From contig JAJFLP010000080.1 of assembly GCA_021772635.1 (NCBI GenBank), forward strand, positions 1 to 64,000: a stretch of DNA of 64,000 bases. Direction: 5' to 3'. Positions 36,176 through 44,542 of this stretch are shown here, piece after piece. Under the pieces are notes generated by a model. The model saw only the letters and a list, made by a program, of their open reading frames with translations, searched no databases and was not told the origin of the DNA. The translations under genes and the position numbers were made by a program. The DNA is from Verrucomicrobiota bacterium (GTDB taxonomy: Bacteria > Verrucomicrobiota > Lentisphaeria > JABSQK01 > JAJFLO01). Positions within the stretch are counted from its first letter, which is position 1. Each line of letters opens with the position of its first letter.

Positions 36176-37387
36176 TTACTGCAGCTTCTCCAGCTCGGAC
36201 GCCAGTTCATCTACGGAATAGCGATCGTCCCGTTTGTGTTTCATCATCTTCCCAACGATTTCCGATATTTTCTCGCTGTAAATCGGATTCGCCACGTGTA
36301 ACGGATCGGGTATGACGCTGAAATGGTTGTTTAAGGTCTCAATGATGCTGTTACCTCGAAACGGAAGACTGGAAGTTCCGGCGTAATACAGTGTCACACC
36401 AAGAGAATAGATATCGGTTCGGATATCTAATTGTGTATGTCCTTCAACCTGCTCTGGGGAGACGAAGTCTGGAGTCCCCTTAAATACGTTATTAATCGCT
36501 GTTATCTGGCTATCTTCCGGTTGCTTTGCCAGACCGAAATCAGTCAACTTCGCGTCGCCGGCCGCAGAGAGCATAATGTTATTTGGTTTTATGTCGCGAT
36601 GAACCATGTTGAACTTCGCAATCTCTTGCAAGGCAGAGGTCATTTCGATCGCCAATTTAATCATGCATGCTTCATCGACCGGCCCATTCTTATCAACCTT
36701 ATCCCATAAATTCGGCCCGTCAACGAACTCAAGAGCCAGGAAATAGGAACCTGATGCCTGACCGAAATCGTGTAACCGGACAATATTCGGGTGATTCAAC
36801 TTTGACCACTCGTAGGCCTCACGAAGGAACAGCGTTTTAGCTGTTTCCGCGCCCTTATCCAATAATTCCGCCTTAAAAATCTTAAGCGCGACATCACAGG
36901 GAGGCTCGACACTGTTATCTTGCGCAAAGTATACGGTCGTCTGTCCCCCTTCATCGAGTTTCTTTACAATCTCGTACTTGTCCGTGAATGATAACGCGAT
37001 GTCCCCGATAAACCCTGCTTTACGACGTTTGAGCGCGTAAGACACTTTCCCAAGCAATTCGGATGGCTTAAAGGGTTTTAGAATATAATCGTCCGCGCCG
37101 TGCGATAACGCTTTGAAAATGATCTCTTCATCGTCTCTTGAGGAAACGATGATTATAGGGACAGTCGAGCCTTGGGGAATTCGGCGCAGTTCGCTGCAGG
37201 TCTCGATCCCCGACATTCGAGGCATCTCCATATCAAGAAGAACCAGATCACTCGGTTCCCGCATAAATGCGGTTATCGCCTCGGTACCGTCGCCGCAGAC
37301 TCGGATGTGGTAATCTCGTTTGGAAAGAATACTCTTGTACAGTAACTGAATATCCGGATCATCATCCACGCACAGAAGCGATATCAT
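36176..37387 (-). CDS. Response regulator-Ser/Thr protein kinase fusion
   Basis: 403 aa in two parts. Residues 1-120 are a REC domain with acidic pocket around D8-D10, phospho-acceptor D52 and K104. Residues 138-403 are a eukaryotic-type kinase with a loose Gly loop (EGGQTTVYFA), VALK with K169, E190, HRDIKPNN at 263-270, DFG at 283-285 and GTPDFVSPE at 304-312. All catalytic residues are present. No membrane segment, so cytoplasmic. This links two-component input to Ser/Thr phosphorylation output. It is the only Ser/Thr kinase in the window and thus a candidate writer for the FHA proteins at 6-15 kb, though nothing shows this directly. Confidence 0.92.
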   Translation of the reverse strand: MISLLCVDDDPDIQLLYKSILSKRDYHIRVCGDGTEAITAFMREPSDLVLLDMEMPRMSGIETCSELRRIPQGSTVPIIIVSSRDDEEIIFKALSHGADDYILKPFKPSELLGKVSYALKRRKAGFIGDIALSFTDKYEIVKKLDEGGQTTVYFAQDNSVEPPCDVALKIFKAELLDKGAETAKTLFLREAYEWSKLNHPNIVRLHDFGQASGSYFLALEFVDGPNLWDKVDKNGPVDEACMIKLAIEMTSALQEIAKFNMVHRDIKPNNIMLSAAGDAKLTDFGLAKQPEDSQITAINNVFKGTPDFVSPEQVEGHTQLDIRTDIYSLGVTLYYAGTSSLPFRGNSIIETLNNHFSVIPDPLHVANPIYSEKISEIVGKMMKHKRDDRYSVDELASELEKLQ

Positions 37388-37440
37388 ATAAGAGTATCCA
37401 AAATTGGTGTGATATAATTATCGGGTCGATTCACGTTATT

Positions 37441-37595
37441 TATACCTAACGTCTTCCGGTTTACGAAATATCGTTTCCACCGCGGCGGATTTCGCTAGGC
37501 TCAACATATCCCTTGGGTGCTTAATCTAAAGACATCCAAAAAGTCAACGGCTTGTTATCAAATCCCAATTCAGAATGAGATCGTGGGCAGTTTAA
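37441..37595 (-). repeat. Mosaic palindromic element, copy 11 (reverse, with 33-nt loop insert)
   Basis: TATACCTAACGTCTTCCGG, then GTTTCCACCGCGGCGGATTT and GCTAGGCTCAACATA, then ACGGCTTG, a 33-nt insert (37555-37587) and CAGTTTA. The insert closely matches the one in copy 12 (28 of 33 bases). The rest of 37388-37713 shows nothing else. Confidence 0.85.
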
Positions 37596-37713
37596 AAGCC
37601 CCGGAGGCAGTGACTCGATTCGAAGTTGAGAGTTGCCGTCGAACTAACTGCGCCGATCGAGTGTTGATCACCGACGCCCCGTAACCCCAACCGCATCTCG
37701 CGTTCGTACCGAC

Positions 37714-38205
37714 CTAATGTAGCTCTTTTATTCTTTTTATATAGCCGGTAGTCGATTGGCCGTCAACAAACTTAACAAGCTCAATATTACAGCCAATATC
37801 GACGAGAACCTTGTATTCCTCTGAATCAAGCGTGTTAATGTCGTAATCGCCGCCCTTAACGTAAATATCCGGTCGTATTGCATCTAATAGTTCTGTTGCC
37901 CGGAGCGTCTGAAAAATAACAACCGCATCGACCGGCTCGAGAGAAGCAAGAAGGACGGATCGGTCGGCTTCAACCATAAGTGGACGTGAGGGCCCCTTAA
38001 GTTCTCTAATCGAACTGTCGCTATTAAGCCCGACCAGAAGCGAATCACCGTATCGTCTCGCCGAATAAAGATATTCAACATGCCCCCGGTGGAGCAGGTC
38101 GAAACAGCCATTGGTCACGACCAGCTTTTGGCCGCGGTCCTCGAGGGACTGGCGCCAGGCTTTCGCCTCCTTCATTGTCATTATTTTAACTTCGGGATTT
38201 CGCAC
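37714..38205 (-). CDS. hldE: D-glycero-beta-D-manno-heptose 1-phosphate adenylyltransferase (HldE C-terminal domain)
   Basis: 163-aa stand-alone nucleotidyltransferase, also called RfaE2 or HldC type. The signature VTNGCFDLLHRGHVEYL holds the HxGH motif that binds ATP. Later come GPSRPLM and VKGGDY, both typical. It activates heptose 1-phosphate for ADP-heptose, a precursor of LPS inner core. The kinase half that is fused in E. coli HldE is absent here. The GTG start at 38205 gives the usual about 27-residue lead (KIMTMKEAKAWR) before the signature; an ATG at 38181 is possible. Confidence 0.9.
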   Translation of the reverse strand: MRNPEVKIMTMKEAKAWRQSLEDRGQKLVVTNGCFDLLHRGHVEYLYSARRYGDSLLVGLNSDSSIRELKGPSRPLMVEADRSVLLASLEPVDAVVIFQTLRATELLDAIRPDIYVKGGDYDINTLDSEEYKVLVDIGCNIELVKFVDGQSTTGYIKRIKELH

Positions 38206-38345
38206 GGATAACTATAGGAGATTTTGGATTTTAGAATTTAGAATTTTTCCGGTATCGAAATCGAGATCCCTATCGCTATTGAACTACCGCCGATGGTACA
38301 GGAAGCCCCGCCACATCGAACCGAGCACTGATGGTCTGCTCGACT

Positions 38346-38477
38346 TAAATCCACCGCACTTTCGTCGGATTTTCTTCGTACTCGTACTCCTAATCATAAT
38401 CGTAATCCCTTTCCAAATTTCACCTCGAAAAACCAGAAAGATTACGATTACGAATCGGAAAGTTCGCTGGATTTAAG
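38346..38477 (-). repeat. GTAATC-rich element, copy c (reverse)
   Basis: Reverse complement of the 3246 copy: CTTCGTACTCGTACTCCTAA, TCCCTTTCCAAATTTCACCT, CGAAAAACCAGAAAGATTAC, then CGGAAAGTTCGCT. The left arm is degraded. It abuts the repeat fragment at 38479. Confidence 0.85.
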
Positions 38478-38478
38478 A

Positions 38479-38502
38479 CTACGAGTCTGTCGGACTTCAG
38501 GC
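38479..38502. repeat. CTACGAGCC-family end fragment D, at a stop codon
   Basis: CTACGAGTCTGTCGGACTTC matches the terminus of copies A and C. On the minus strand the stop codon TGA of the M16C protease gene (38497-38499) lies at its edge. Confidence 0.55.
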
Positions 38503-41421
38503 CAACGCATTCCTTGTTGTCGAAAACAATTCAGCGTTCTCGTGGATCTTTTCTTCGCTGCCAAAGACACATACGCATCCTTTCTCTCCGAACGATCGAA
38601 ATAAATTCTGATACTCACGAAGATCATGCCGGGTGCTCGTTAGAACTTCATCGCGCCACCTCTGGACATCACCGGACGTAACGTCGGCCAAGTACCGCCC
38701 GAATGCAATCGCTCCTTTCTGGTCGGGAGTTTTAGGAGAATCGATCGTCCCAATGGTCCCGATAATATAGCGTTCGTAGTCCTCATCTGTCATCTGAATC
38801 TGTGATAAATAATCAGAAATACGATCGAACACCATTAATGTTTCAGCCAAATTAGGGTCCCGGTAGGAGACGCAGTAGAAGTTACCGGAAAGCATATCCA
38901 TTCTCGCGAAACATCCGTACGCACCGCCGAGCACCCGGACATTGTTCCACATATAATCGCGTGACAGGATCGTATCCAACACTTCGAAGCCGCCGTGGTA
39001 CTCGTATCCATGATCAAACAAATTTATGCCTTTCCCGACATATTGAATCTTACTGGGTATAATAAACCCTTCGCCGGGAGATACCGGTGCAAACTCGTAG
39101 GTCTCGGCCGGCATACTCCCAGTCGGAAGAATATCAACTACTTTGTGCACATCCCGTTCTAGAACCCGCAACTCCGAATCTCCGCCCGTAATATGAAACA
39201 TTAGATTCCCACGACGAAAAACAATGTCTGCTATCTGCTTTAGTTTTCGGCAAACTTCGTCCGGGTCGCTGGTTACCTGCGCATCAAGCTCATCAAGAAA
39301 ATAGTATTGACTGATCCCGGCGGCAATTTCACGATACTGTCCGACGCGCGAACTGTACGACGCCAACCGCCGTGCAGCGAAAGAGTGGCCAGAGGGGATA
39401 ATCTGTGATTGGATACTCGATTTACTGATTTGTATCACTTCTCGAATACGTTTTAAGTTATCGAAATCACAGCTCGCGAATATCTCTGCAAGAATTCTCA
39501 GCAGATTCGGAATTTCGGCTTGAATGCACTTTCCGCTATAAGAGATAAGCGAATTAATTCTCGTCATGTCAGATTTTACAGACGATGCGGTATACGCCGC
39601 CGCTAAGCCGCCCGTGTGAATATCGATGTCCTGACTTAACTGAACGAAATCCCGCTCTGCTGTCCCGATCTGAAGTGTGAGTTGAGCGAAAATGGGAAGA
39701 TACGGCAGTAGTTCCTGCGGAACGCCGCTAACATCAAAGGCGGCAATTAGGTATGCGATACCATTCGTGGGTTGTGACGTGAATGTTATCTGCGGTGCCT
39801 CGGTCGCAATCAATTCGATCGGATAGTCCTCCGCCTTCCGGTCGATGCTGCTCAGTGACAACCTCGGTAAGGTCGCAAGTGCCTCAGGCGGGTCGGGTTG
39901 CAACTGTTTATCGTGGAGCGCCTTATTTCGAGTGACCAGCTTCGATTGCTCGTCGTCCGACATCCTATTCTTTTCTCCTGCCAATTTCTCTGCAACAGCA
40001 GTCACTCGAGCTGCCTCCAATTGATCATCTGGCGTCAATCCAACCGTTGCTTTATGATGGTTATCTAGGAAATAGCGCTGTATCAGTTCTTCGAAAAACG
40101 CTCCGCCTGCCACCTTTTCTTTAACCTGCCTCAACGGTTCCTCGTAACGAATATGCATCAACGGGTCGTCATCATACGCCCACGAACTGAGCATGGTTAA
40201 CCCGTAACAGAGCCCCTTCGGGTAACCGCCGAAGTTTGCTTCCCGGAGCTGGAATTCAACGCTGTTCATAGCCGCGCGAATAACATTCGAGTCAATCCCC
40301 TCGGTAACCAGAGTCTTCAGGGTTGACTCAATAAGCGCCTCCATCGCCGGGACCTGCTCCTCCTGCATGCCGCGTAACCCGATGCTGTAATTCGTATCGA
40401 ATACATCCTGTTCCAGACCGAAATTAAGCGTGCTTTCGCCGAGGTGAGAATCGATAAGTGCCTTACGCAACGGCGATGCGGACCTGCCGCTTAGTATTCT
40501 TGATAAGATCGATAGCGCGAGGGAAGATTCCGGCGCTGTCGCGTGTCCAATGAGGTACGCCTGTATCGCGTACACCTTCGACGCACTGTCGTCAGCAGAT
40601 GTGACGGCGTAACTGGCCGTTCGCCGGACAGAATCTGAAAGTCTGGGCTGCGGCTCAACCATTGAATCAATCCGTTGATACTCGAAGTCGGCTAAATACT
40701 CTTGCAAGTGCGCCAGTTTTTCTTCAACATCTATGTCGCCGTAAATAATTATCTTCGCATTTGACGGATGATAGTACGTGCGATGAAACTTCTTGAACTC
40801 AGCGTATGACAGCTCCGGAATGTATTCGGGATCGCCGCCGGAAGACCGTCCATAGATACTTTGCGGATAAAGCGCCTTATTCATTTCCTCGACCAACACG
40901 TTTTCCGGATCTGAATACACACCAAGCATCTCGTTGTACACCACGCCGGTATAAGTCAAATCGCCTTCCTGTGGATCAAGTTCATAGTGCCAGCCTTCCT
41001 GGAGAAACGTATCTTCAGACAATAACGGACGAAACACCGCGTCGAGATAAACATCCATGAGATTCCGGAAATCGTCGCCATTCCGGCTAGCAACCGGATA
41101 TACAGTCCTGTCGGGATACGTCATTGCGTTTAAGAAAGTATACAGACTGCATTTCAAGAGCTCCGCAAACGGTTCTTTCACCGGGTACTTCTGCGAACCG
41201 TTCAGCACAGAATGTTCCAGTATATGCGCGACGCCGGTATCATCGGAAGGCGGGGTGCGGAAAGAAATTATAAACGACTTGTTATCGTCTTCGTTAGGCA
41301 GGACAATGACCTGCGCCTTCGTGGTTTCATGAACGAACGTTAACGCGTCCGACTGGATCTCATCAACCCGCTCGTTCGCGATCAGTCTGAAGCCGTGATA
41401 AATCTCATCAATATTGAGCAT
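38497..41421 (-). CDS. M16C-family zinc metalloprotease, presequence-protease (PreP)-like
   Basis: 974-aa protease of the pitrilysin superfamily, full length with both halves. The inverted zinc motif is HILEH (H66, E69, H70), followed by the PreP-type context LNGSQKYPVKEPF and, later, VVYNEMLGVYSDPE with the third zinc-ligand glutamate. These enzymes enclose and degrade short unfolded peptides. There is no signal peptide, so it is probably cytoplasmic. I start at 41421, where AAGGA lies 6 nt upstream, not at the in-frame ATG 41454. A hairpin (ATCC-TGCAT with ATGCA-GGAT, 41443-41465) sits in the leader. The stop lies in a repeat fragment. Confidence 0.93.
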   Translation of the reverse strand: MLNIDEIYHGFRLIANERVDEIQSDALTFVHETTKAQVIVLPNEDDNKSFIISFRTPPSDDTGVAHILEHSVLNGSQKYPVKEPFAELLKCSLYTFLNAMTYPDRTVYPVASRNGDDFRNLMDVYLDAVFRPLLSEDTFLQEGWHYELDPQEGDLTYTGVVYNEMLGVYSDPENVLVEEMNKALYPQSIYGRSSGGDPEYIPELSYAEFKKFHRTYYHPSNAKIIIYGDIDVEEKLAHLQEYLADFEYQRIDSMVEPQPRLSDSVRRTASYAVTSADDSASKVYAIQAYLIGHATAPESSLALSILSRILSGRSASPLRKALIDSHLGESTLNFGLEQDVFDTNYSIGLRGMQEEQVPAMEALIESTLKTLVTEGIDSNVIRAAMNSVEFQLREANFGGYPKGLCYGLTMLSSWAYDDDPLMHIRYEEPLRQVKEKVAGGAFFEELIQRYFLDNHHKATVGLTPDDQLEAARVTAVAEKLAGEKNRMSDDEQSKLVTRNKALHDKQLQPDPPEALATLPRLSLSSIDRKAEDYPIELIATEAPQITFTSQPTNGIAYLIAAFDVSGVPQELLPYLPIFAQLTLQIGTAERDFVQLSQDIDIHTGGLAAAYTASSVKSDMTRINSLISYSGKCIQAEIPNLLRILAEIFASCDFDNLKRIREVIQISKSSIQSQIIPSGHSFAARRLASYSSRVGQYREIAAGISQYYFLDELDAQVTSDPDEVCRKLKQIADIVFRRGNLMFHITGGDSELRVLERDVHKVVDILPTGSMPAETYEFAPVSPGEGFIIPSKIQYVGKGINLFDHGYEYHGGFEVLDTILSRDYMWNNVRVLGGAYGCFARMDMLSGNFYCVSYRDPNLAETLMVFDRISDYLSQIQMTDEDYERYIIGTIGTIDSPKTPDQKGAIAFGRYLADVTSGDVQRWRDEVLTSTRHDLREYQNLFRSFGEKGCVCVFGSEEKIHENAELFSTTRNALA

Positions 41422-41482
41422 TGAATGTCCTTGGAAGTTGAAGTATCCTTGCATTGCGATGCAGGATTATTGATTTAGAATT

Positions 41483-41506
41483 AAACCGCATTAGTGTAAG
41501 CGGTTT
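41483..41506. terminator. Possible bidirectional hairpin terminator
   Basis: AAACCGC (41483-41489) pairs with GCGGTTT (41500-41506), followed by TTCTCTT on the plus strand. It lies between the protease promoter region and the tRNA gene. Which transcript it would end is unclear. Confidence 0.35.
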
Positions 41507-41605
41507 TCTCTTATAGGCAAGCGAATCAAGGTACCAAATCAGGTTTGCGCAGCAAAGACCAGCCTGCCGATCTTTCCCAATTTCATAGAAATAATTCTCT
41601 CAATC

Positions 41606-41698
41606 GGAGGGGTGCCGGAGCGGTTGAACGGGGCGCACTCGAAATGCGCTGTGCGGGTAACCCTTGCACCCAGGGTTCGAATCCCTGCCCCTCCGCCA
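41606..41698 (+). tRNA. tRNA-Ser (anticodon CGA)
   Basis: Class II tRNA of 93 nt. Acceptor GGAGGGG (41606-41612) pairs with CCCCTCC (41688-41694); discriminator G and encoded CCA at 41696-41698. The anticodon stem GCGCA/TGCGC closes loop CTCGAAA with anticodon CGA at 41640-41642. A long variable arm (about 41650-41669) and T arm CAGGG-TTCGAAT-CCCTG complete it. Reads UCG codons. Its 3' end is repeated at 43256-43272, as if used as an integration site. Confidence 0.96.
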
Positions 41699-41802
41699 AT
41701 CTATGTCTTCGCTACGCTCATGCGTTGAGGTTTACGGTTTAGTGAATCAGCAGTGCGTACCATTTGTCTGATGAATGAGAGACCGGGCCTTCGCAACTTT
41801 AG

Positions 41803-41961
41803 TATACTGAACATCATCAGGTTTTCGTCCGGGGTTCCCGAGACTCTCGCTTATGCGGAGAAATACTGTCCGAAATCGCTTGGCTAATTCATCCAAGATC
41901 ATCCGAAAATTGTACTGCTTGTTTCTTAATCCCGATTCAGAATGAGATCGTGGGCAGTATA
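41803..41961 (-). repeat. Mosaic palindromic element, copy 12 (reverse, with 33-nt loop insert)
   Basis: TATACTGAACATCATCAGG, CGGGGTTCCCGAGACTCTCG, TGCGGAGAAATACTG, CCGAAAATTGTACTGCTTG, then a 33-nt insert (41922-41954) and CAGTATA. It starts, in gene direction, 8 bp after the stop of the Fic gene. Confidence 0.82.
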
Positions 41962-41969
41962 AACAAAGT

Positions 41970-42989
41970 TTACGCGTTCCTCTTTGTCTGCAACAGAAAA
42001 GATTCTTCAACGAGTCCCTTTGTGGCTGAAAAAACCGAATCACAAAACTGCTCGAAATCCTTTAACCGCCCAGGTTCGGGCCAAACACCCGAACTTGCGT
42101 TTAGTTGACCGACAGCTACTTGATATTTTGCCAGAATCTGGATATAAGTGCGCCGCTTCGCTTGTGGTATCACCAGCGGGGGTAAGCCTGCCTTCAATAG
42201 AGGTATGTTGGCAATCAATCGTGCGATTCGACCGTTTCCGTCCCAAAAAGGATGAACGTGTACAATGCCCATGTGAAGTCTTGCGTAGTATTGATGTGCG
42301 TTTTTTAGTGTCAATGCATCAATATCAATGCTGTTAACGTAATAAATGAGCTCGGACATTAGTTCAGGAACATACGCGGGGAGAGCATATTCAATAAAAG
42401 TCTGCGCGCCTTCATCAGTCACGGTGTAAGTGCCGTTTGCTTCAACTTTCCAATTACCGGTTGGCTTGTAAACATCAGTGATTTTTTCGGTTTGAATCGC
42501 TTTGTGTAGATTGAATATAACCGATTCAGATAAGGATTCACTTAGGCTTGTATAGAGAACCTCAATCGCTCTAGCATGGCCAATCACCTCCTGGTGATCT
42601 TTGAGAGGCTTACCTGAAATGGTTAGTCCCTCTTCCAGTAAAAAATGCGTATCGCCGAGCGTTAACGCGTTTCCTTCCATAGCTGTCGAGTTATGGGTCC
42701 AAAGATCCCGCAACTGCTTTAATAACGACAACCTCAGATCATCGTCCAACCCCTTTAGAAATTGGAGAGAGGCTGTCGGGTCAGATTCTACTGCACAATA
42801 ACGGTAGCGCGTAGCTCGCCCTTTCCCTAATTTCTCGATGATTCCCGCCTCGCCCCAAGCACCGAGCCACCGACGCAACGTTCGCGGATGGATGTCACCG
42901 AGCCTTGAAGCAAGCATAGATAACACTACGGGCTCTCTGGTCTGTTTCATGGCTGCCAAAGCGGCAAGCATTTGTGATTTATGCGCCAT
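41970..42989 (-). CDS. Fic-family protein with N-terminal winged-helix-like region
   Basis: 339 aa. The Fic core HPFWDGNGRIAR has the catalytic His and the anion-binding loop of active AMP/NMP-transferring enzymes. Upstream, STAMEGN fits the inhibitory (S/T)xxxE(G/N) helix, so the enzyme is probably self-inhibited. Residues about 1-75 look like a helix-turn-helix region (SRLGDIHPRTLRRWL). Fic proteins modify target hydroxyls, often in toxin or stress roles; no separate antitoxin gene is seen. I place the start at 42989, downstream of a promoter-like sequence at 43018-43045; the open frame itself begins at 43070. It lies between tRNA-Ser and a partial copy of that tRNA's 3' end. Confidence 0.88.
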   Translation of the reverse strand: MAHKSQMLAALAAMKQTREPVVLSMLASRLGDIHPRTLRRWLGAWGEAGIIEKLGKGRATRYRYCAVESDPTASLQFLKGLDDDLRLSLLKQLRDLWTHNSTAMEGNALTLGDTHFLLEEGLTISGKPLKDHQEVIGHARAIEVLYTSLSESLSESVIFNLHKAIQTEKITDVYKPTGNWKVEANGTYTVTDEGAQTFIEYALPAYVPELMSELIYYVNSIDIDALTLKNAHQYYARLHMGIVHVHPFWDGNGRIARLIANIPLLKAGLPPLVIPQAKRRTYIQILAKYQVAVGQLNASSGVWPEPGRLKDFEQFCDSVFSATKGLVEESFLLQTKRNA

Positions 42990-43017
42990 AATCGAGCGAA
43001 TGCGTGGTTTCCCGGAC

Positions 43018-43045
43018 ATTATACCACAAAAATGGCCGAATTCAA
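43018..43045 (-). promoter_or_regulatory. Candidate sigma70-type promoter for the Fic gene
   Basis: On the minus strand TTGAAT (43040-43045) and TATAAT (43018-43023) are 16 bp apart, with an extended TG before the -10 box (TGTGGTATAAT). The match to consensus is good, but it lies inside the longest reading frame, which supports the downstream ATG at 42989. Confidence 0.5.
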
Positions 43046-43255
43046 TTCTTTTTCGGCCATTTATAGACATCGTCGTCCCGGACGCCGCTCATAACACCGT
43101 CCCTGTCGCGCCATCTTGTCTCAACGAGCCGAGCGTAGAGTGACGACCGTAAGGCAACTTACGCAAAAATAGGCGGAACCTGAGAGCGACGGCGGAAACC
43201 ATTGGACCCGCGTAACCGTAAAGGTTATGCAACAGCCTCTCCTCGAATCAGAAAT

Positions 43256-43272
43256 TCCCTGCCCCTCCACCA
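43256..43272 (+). repeat. Copy of the tRNA-Ser 3' end (putative att site)
   Basis: TCCCTGCCCCTCCACCA matches tRNA positions 41682-41698 in 16 of 17 bases; the only change is G to A at the discriminator. Same orientation as the tRNA. The 1.56 kb between them holds only the Fic gene and one mosaic repeat, and no integrase. Confidence 0.65.
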
Positions 43273-43280
43273 CTTCGAAT

Positions 43281-43298
43281 TGTAACACAAACGTTACA
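43281..43298. promoter_or_regulatory. Operator-like inverted repeat TGTAAC-N6-GTTACA
   Basis: Two 6-bp half-sites (43281-43286 and 43293-43298) are perfect reverse complements with 6 bp between. It lies 300 bp before the next plus-strand gene, in AT-rich sequence. No regulator can be named. 43299-43612 otherwise holds nothing I recognise. Confidence 0.35.
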
Positions 43299-43612
43299 GT
43301 GTAATAAAAACTGAACAGTTTACACTTTCTAGAAAATCCCCCTTACCAATCCTCAAGTTCATAGATTTCATCTAAAATCGTTGAAGCCATTGATCAAAAT
43401 TGTCTAATTTTCTGGACGGCATCCGACTCTCACGCCCGCAATAACCGTGTCGAAATTGCTACATTTATTTTAAACTATTTATTGATAGATGGTTATAAGT
43501 AAATTCAGTAAACTGGCACGGATTTTTCTCTAGCCTGATCGATGCACGAACTTTCTACTGCGAGCACGCATTGTACATGACCTAAATGACTTACAAAGAA
43601 CCCAAATGAAAA

Positions 43613-43963
43613 ATGTCAAATAATACGCAAAATATAGACCTGCCTCAGAAGCACCCCCCAACCGACGCGGTGAGTGAATCAAGTCGAGGACAACATACAC
43701 GGCTTTGGCTCAGCATTGATCTGATGATGGTACGCGCTGCCCTGTTGCTTGACAATGGGAGCCATATTAAAGCGCAAGAAGAGGTAAAAAGGGCATTTAC
43801 TCTGCTGGAAGCGGAATACGAAATAAACAGGGGCCAACCGGAACGAAAAAGGTTCAGTAAAATCTTCGATGAAATCGCAGATCTATCCACCGTGATTAGC
43901 GCACAGATCGACACTCAAGATTATTACGCCAATAAAGGCGGAGGCGTGGAGTCGGACCTGTAG
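43613..43963 (+). CDS. Hypothetical protein, 116 aa
   Basis: Soluble, with no signal peptide or membrane segment. The first about 27 residues are polar and probably disordered; the rest looks helical (MMVRAALLLDNGSHIKAQEE), somewhat like a helical hairpin of TPR type. I do not recognise a family. It stands alone between the Fic island and a repeat cluster. Good codon pattern and a clear ATG make it plausible, but it could be spurious. Confidence 0.5.
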   Translation: MSNNTQNIDLPQKHPPTDAVSESSRGQHTRLWLSIDLMMVRAALLLDNGSHIKAQEEVKRAFTLLEAEYEINRGQPERKRFSKIFDEIADLSTVISAQIDTQDYYANKGGGVESDL

Positions 43964-44101
43964 TATTACGTTTTCAGAACGAATGCTGAAGTAATCGGCA
44001 ACGTCGGTATTCGCCAACAGAACTTACGATTGAAGGTCTGCGCCAGGGGAAAGGCAGGTCACTTCGAAATCGCAGGAAAAACCGTCGACGTTTCGAGGAC
44101 G

Positions 44102-44230
44102 TAAACGGCATGCAGTTGAGATCTTGAATGGCTTGAATCTCACTGCGCATAAGACTCCGTACGATCTATTTATAACCGGCATAGCCACCTGGGCGACGCC
44201 TGGGCGAAAACCTGAAGACGTTCGGGTATA
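44102..44230 (+). repeat. Mosaic palindromic element, copy 13 (forward, variant distal module)
   Basis: Degenerate start (AAACGGCATGCAGTTGA), AGACTCCGTACGATCTATTT, then ATAACCGGCATAGCCACCTG and GGCGACGCCTGGGCGAAAAC, ending GACGTTCGGGTATA. The usual TTCTGCTG palindrome is replaced by GCCACCTGGGCGAC between the same flanks. The gap part 43964-44101 shows nothing. Confidence 0.75.
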
Positions 44231-44308
44231 TATGACGTCTGACTTGCGACGGTATCGTTTGGGATATAAGTTGTATCCAGCACCAGAAAATCTTAACTGA
44301 TGCGATTG

Positions 44309-44497
44309 TATACCCATCGTCATCGAGTTTTCGACCAGGCGTTCTGCTGGCTAGCAGAATGCCGGTTAAGAATATATCGTTTCCGCCGCGGCGGATTTCG
44401 CTAGGCTCAACATAGATCTTGGTTGATAAATTCGAAGTCGTCTCCGCACGAGCGGAGTCCGTTCATACGGACCAAAAATTCAACTGCTTGCAGTTTA
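44309..44497 (-). repeat. Mosaic palindromic element, copy 14 (reverse, near complete)
   Basis: TATACCCATCGTCATCGAG, TTTTCGACCAGGCGTTCTGC, TGGCTAGCAGAATGCCGG, GTTTCCGCCGCGGCGGATTT, GCTAGGCTCAACATAGATC, AAGTCGTCTCCGCACGAGCG and CCAAAAATTCAACTGCTTGC in order. This is the best single view of the module order. Confidence 0.9.
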
Positions 44498-44542
44498 ACA
44501 ACCGCCAACGTGTCCCACCACGAGAAGAGTCAAATCACAAAA

